Assembly (NCBI GenBank): GCA_017936985.1
Contig: JAGBEM010000008.1
Location: 1 to 8,095, forward strand
DNA: 8,095 bases
Source of the DNA: Oscillospiraceae bacterium
GTDB taxonomy: Bacteria; Bacillota_A; Clostridia; Oscillospirales; Oscillospiraceae
Direction of reading: 5' to 3'
Shown here one piece after another: positions 5,331 through 8,095 of this stretch. The stretch's first letter is position 1. Each line of letters begins with the position of its first letter. Position numbers and translations under genes: made by a program. Under the pieces are notes generated by a model. It had not been told where the DNA came from. It made no database searches and saw nothing but the letters and a program-made list of their open reading frames with translations.

Positions 5331-7298
5331 TTGAAACAGTTTCACTTGAAAGCTCCGTTCCAGGCAACCGGTGACCAACCGCAGGCGATCAAAGACCTGG
5401 TTAACGGCGTCAATTGGGGGCTGCGGGAGCAGACACTGCTCGGCGTTACAGGCTCTGGCAAGACTTTTACAATGGCATCAGTCATTGCGCAGCTGAATCG
5501 TCCGACATTGGTGCTGGCGCATAACAAGACCTTAGCTGCGCAGCTTTGCTCAGAGTTCCGGGAATTCTTTCCGGATAATGCAGTGGAGTATTTTATTTCC
5601 TACTATGACTATTACCAGCCCGAGGCCTATATTGCCCACACGGATACCTATATCGAAAAAGATGCATCTGTCAACGAAGAGATCGACCGGCTGCGCCACA
5701 GTGCTACAGCTGCGTTATTTGAGCGCCGGGATGTGATCGTGGTATCCTCGGTCAGCTGCCTGTATGGGTTGGGCGACCCCATAGACTATAAGAGCATGGT
5801 CATTTCTCTTCGGGTGGGAAATGAGTATCCTTTGGATGCGGTGCTGAAAAAGCTGACGGAGATCCGTTACGAGCGAAATGATCTGGACTTTTCCCGTAAT
5901 AAATTCCGACTCCGGGGCGATACGCTGGAAATCTATCCTGCATACTGGTCCGGACGGGCTATCCGGGTAGAGTTTTTTGGTGATGAAATAGATAGAATTT
6001 CGGAGATCAATGCGGTTACCGGCATTGCAGAGCGGTATATCGACCATGTAGCCATTTATCCTGCCAGCCATTATGTGGCATCCAAAGAAAAACTCCAGCG
6101 TGCTATGTTGGAGATCCAAAAGGAATGCGATGAACAGGTCGCTTGGTTCCGGGCTCATGACAAGCTGATCGAAGCACAGCGGATCGCCCAGCGAACCGCG
6201 TACGATCTGGAAATGCTGACGGAAATCGGTTTTTGTAATGGTATTGAGAACTATTCCCGGGTGATCCAAGGCAGAAAGCCCGGCACGCCGCCTACGACGC
6301 TATTGGACTATTTCCCGGAAGATTTCCTCATGTTCATCGACGAAAGCCATGTGACACTGCCTCAGACAAGAGCTATGTACGCAGGCGACCGCAGCCGTAA
6401 GGACGCTCTGGTCAATTACGGTTTCCGGCTGCCTTCCGCTTATGATAACCGTCCGCTGAACTTTGAGGAGTTTGACAGCAAGATCAATCAGGTCATTTAT
6501 GTTTCGGCCACACCTGCGGAATATGAGCGCACCCGTTCCGGTCAGACTGTGGAGCAGGTGATCCGCCCCACGGGACTTTTGGACCCAGAGGTGGAAATTC
6601 GTTCTATCGAAGGTCAGATCGATGATTTGATCGGCGAGATCAATGCACGCAGTGCCCGGAATGAACGAGTCCTTGTGACTACGCTGACTAAAAAAATGGC
6701 GGAGGATCTGACGGTATATCTGCAGAAGGCTGGTATCAAGGTGCGGTATATGCACTCGGACATTGGCGCCATGGAGCGCATGGAGATCATTCGCGACCTG
6801 CGAATGGCGAAATTTGATGTTCTTGTGGGTATCAACTTGTTGCGGGAAGGTCTTGACCTGCCGGAGGTCAGCTTGGTAGCGATTTTGGATGCGGATAAGG
6901 AAGGTTTCCTGCGCAGTGAAACCAGTCTGATCCAGACCATCGGTCGTGCCGCAAGAAATGCAGACGGTAAGGTCATCATGTATGCGGATCATGTAACGCC
7001 ATCTATGGGTGCGGCTATGGACGAAACCGCCCGACGCCGCCAGATCCAGGATGATTACAATAAAGCGAACGGCATCGTTCCCAAAACAATTATCAAATCT
7101 GTCCGGGATCTGATCGAGATTTCCTCTCCCACAGCAGAACGCAAGGGCAGAAGCGGCATCAAGATGACCAAGGCGGAAAAAGAAAAAGAGATCGTCCGTC
7201 TGGAAAAGCAGATGAAGGAAGCGGCCAGAATGATGGAATACGAGTACGCGGCAGTGCTTCGGGATCAGATCATCGAGCTTCGTGGCAACGGCATATAA
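5331..7298 (+). CDS. uvrB: UvrABC excinuclease subunit B
   Basis: UvrB receives damaged DNA from UvrA, verifies the lesion with its helicase-like motor and beta-hairpin, and recruits UvrC for incision. The 655-aa length is standard. Visible features are Walker A GVTGSGKT (38-45), the beta-hairpin region beginning at [20 protein letters not shown] (91-110), Walker B DESH (337-340), the helicase VSATP motif (391-395), motif [11 protein letters not shown] (535-543) and the C-terminal UVR domain (about 615-652), which binds UvrA and UvrC. The start is TTG at 5331, preceded by AAGGAGG (5318-5324) at an ideal 6-base spacing. The N-terminus from there fits the family, and no in-frame ATG is as well placed. 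It lies 24 bp after radC in a likely radC-uvrB operon, so its expression probably follows the promoter ahead of radC. uvrA is not adjacent, unlike the common uvrB-uvrA arrangement of Firmicutes. Confidence 0.98.
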   Translation: MKQFHLKAPFQATGDQPQAIKDLVNGVNWGLREQTLLGVTGSGKTFTMASVIAQLNRPTLVLAHNKTLAAQLCSEFREFFPDNAVEYFISYYDYYQPEAYIAHTDTYIEKDASVNEEIDRLRHSATAALFERRDVIVVSSVSCLYGLGDPIDYKSMVISLRVGNEYPLDAVLKKLTEIRYERNDLDFSRNKFRLRGDTLEIYPAYWSGRAIRVEFFGDEIDRISEINAVTGIAERYIDHVAIYPASHYVASKEKLQRAMLEIQKECDEQVAWFRAHDKLIEAQRIAQRTAYDLEMLTEIGFCNGIENYSRVIQGRKPGTPPTTLLDYFPEDFLMFIDESHVTLPQTRAMYAGDRSRKDALVNYGFRLPSAYDNRPLNFEEFDSKINQVIYVSATPAEYERTRSGQTVEQVIRPTGLLDPEVEIRSIEGQIDDLIGEINARSARNERVLVTTLTKKMAEDLTVYLQKAGIKVRYMHSDIGAMERMEIIRDLRMAKFDVLVGINLLREGLDLPEVSLVAILDADKEGFLRSETSLIQTIGRAARNADGKVIMYADHVTPSMGAAMDETARRRQIQDDYNKANGIVPKTIIKSVRDLIEISSPTAERKGRSGIKMTKAEKEKEIVRLEKQMKEAARMMEYEYAAVLRDQIIELRGNGI

Positions 7299-7305
7299 AA
7301 GAAAT

Positions 7306-7329
7306 CCCGGAACTGTTTCCAGTTCCGGG
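7306..7329 (-). terminator. terminator between convergent uvrB and the symporter gene
   Basis: CCCGGAACTG (7306-7315) and CAGTTCCGGG (7320-7329) form a perfect 10-bp stem. On the minus strand the loop is GAAA, a stable GNRA tetraloop, and the tail reads ATTTCTTTTATA. This suits termination of the minus-strand symporter gene, whose stop is 18 bases before. On the plus strand it lies 7 bases after the uvrB stop but has no T-run, so it may help end uvrB only partly. Confidence 0.8.
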
Positions 7330-7347
7330 GTCGTTAATTGGGAAGGA

Positions 7348-8095
7348 TTAGTTTTCAGTAGAGTGACGGGCTGCCAGTTCGTTCTGCATGGTTGCCAGAG
7401 TCTTCTTGTCAATGTTGTAAATAAGAGCAACACCGACAAACTGGCAAACAGCACTGAGCATATACAGAGCTGCAACCAGCCAGCACATATTCTTGGCGGT
7501 ATCAGCGGACTGACCGATGGTGCCCAGAGAGGAAACATAGCCGATCAGGGGAGTGCCCATAAGGGCGATAACGGCTGCGGGGCCAACACCCTGAGCCAGC
7601 TTACGGAAGAAGGAATGCAGTGCGTATACAACGCTTTCCTCTCTCTTGCCGAACTTCCATTCCTGATAATCGATAGCATCGCCCATCATAGCCCAGGATA
7701 CGCAGTTGTAGAAACCCATACCCAGACCGAAGAAGATCAGGCCGACCATGTAAACGATCAGCTGGATGTTCTTGGGGCACAGGGGGAATACGCACAGGAT
7801 GGCGCCACCGATTAAACCTGCGATGGAGCCGATAGAAGCAACTTCCTTCTTGCCGTACTTCTTAACCAGCTTGGTGGCAAAGGGCATGAAGATGAACATG
7901 GGCAGGAAACCAACCATCTGCACGATGCCGGACAGGGAAGCCTGACCGAAGTGGGTAGCGAACATGATGGTGGTAGCGGTGGTAGCGGACTGCATACCCA
8001 GGAACATACCCATGGCAGCGATGGTGCAGCCAACAGCGGGACGGTTCTTAATAAAGGTGCCGAAGGACTTGATCAGGTTGATCTTTTCGCTTTCC
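7348..8095 (-). CDS. GPH-family (MelB-like) sugar:cation symporter, C-terminal part
   Basis: The reading frame stays open to the window edge, so only the C-terminal 248 residues are seen; the N-terminal half and start lie beyond 8095. The first Met inside the window (8011-8013) is internal. Counting from the edge, about six hydrophobic segments appear (roughly 20-40, 52-72, 84-105, 110-135, 165-187 and 204-226), fitting TM7-12 of a 12-helix major-facilitator protein. GDAIDYQEWKFGKR (138-151), followed by a V-Y-x-L-x-S-F-F-R-K-L pattern, is the cytoplasmic-loop signature of the glycoside-pentoside-hexuronide:cation symporter family. It should move a sugar or glycoside with H+ or Na+ across the cytoplasmic membrane; the substrate cannot be told from this half. 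Codons are strongly biased (CTG, GGT, AAG, ATC), more than in the repair genes, which suggests high expression. A terminator follows the stop. Confidence 0.88.
   Translation of the reverse strand, partial: ESEKINLIKSFGTFIKNRPAVGCTIAAMGMFLGMQSATTATTIMFATHFGQASLSGIVQMVGFLPMFIFMPFATKLVKKYGKKEVASIGSIAGLIGGAILCVFPLCPKNIQLIVYMVGLIFFGLGMGFYNCVSWAMMGDAIDYQEWKFGKREESVVYALHSFFRKLAQGVGPAAVIALMGTPLIGYVSSLGTIGQSADTAKNMCWLVAALYMLSAVCQFVGVALIYNIDKKTLATMQNELAARHSTEN

Noticed and set aside
6300..7538. 412-codon open frame on the minus strand opposite uvrB
   Set aside because: A shadow of the uvrB codon pattern; low-complexity His/Arg/Leu-rich translation, no ribosome site, and it crosses the terminator and the symporter gene end.

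Overview
The window looks like chromosomal DNA from a Gram-positive bacterium of the class Clostridia, most likely an Oscillospiraceae/Ruminococcaceae gut anaerobe such as Faecalibacterium or a relative. Supporting signs are strong AAGGAGG-type ribosome binding sites, moderate GC with AT-rich intergenic DNA, a sigma-A-type extended -10 promoter, and the character of the proteins. The genus is an inference from overall impression, not from a database match.

Layout. At the left edge is a minus-strand tRNA-Pro(UGG) gene with an encoded CCA end and a strong terminator. About 200 bp upstream of it lies a second, truncated copy: a 40-bp perfect repeat that starts at the edge of the anticodon loop and covers the 5' half of the tRNA. 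The spacer holds short repeated boxes, and a good minus-strand promoter points at the broken copy. This looks like the scar of a site-specific integration into the tRNA, or less likely a decayed tandem tRNA. Next come uvrA (plus strand, complete), a minus-strand gene for a soluble PAS-like/histidine-kinase-like protein, radC (plus), and uvrB (plus, TTG start, probably in one operon with radC). At the right edge is the C-terminal half of a GPH-family sugar:cation symporter on the minus strand, cut by the window end.

How the genes fit together. UvrA and UvrB are the damage-recognition and damage-verification subunits of nucleotide excision repair. RadC is a JAB/MPN-domain protein historically linked to repair. 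In many Firmicutes uvrB and uvrA are adjacent; here they are separated by radC and by an oppositely oriented sensor-like gene whose phospho-acceptor His is replaced by Arg. That gene and radC diverge from a 138-bp region with a palindrome and direct repeats placed like an operator. Both convergent gene pairs (uvrA/kinase-like and uvrB/symporter) share a perfect 10-bp hairpin whose U-tract lies on the minus strand.

The most interesting items are the tRNA-Pro scar with its two candidate promoters, the His-less kinase-like protein inside a repair cluster, and the operator-like repeats between it and radC. I see no CRISPR array, no intact mobile element and no clearly new multi-gene system.
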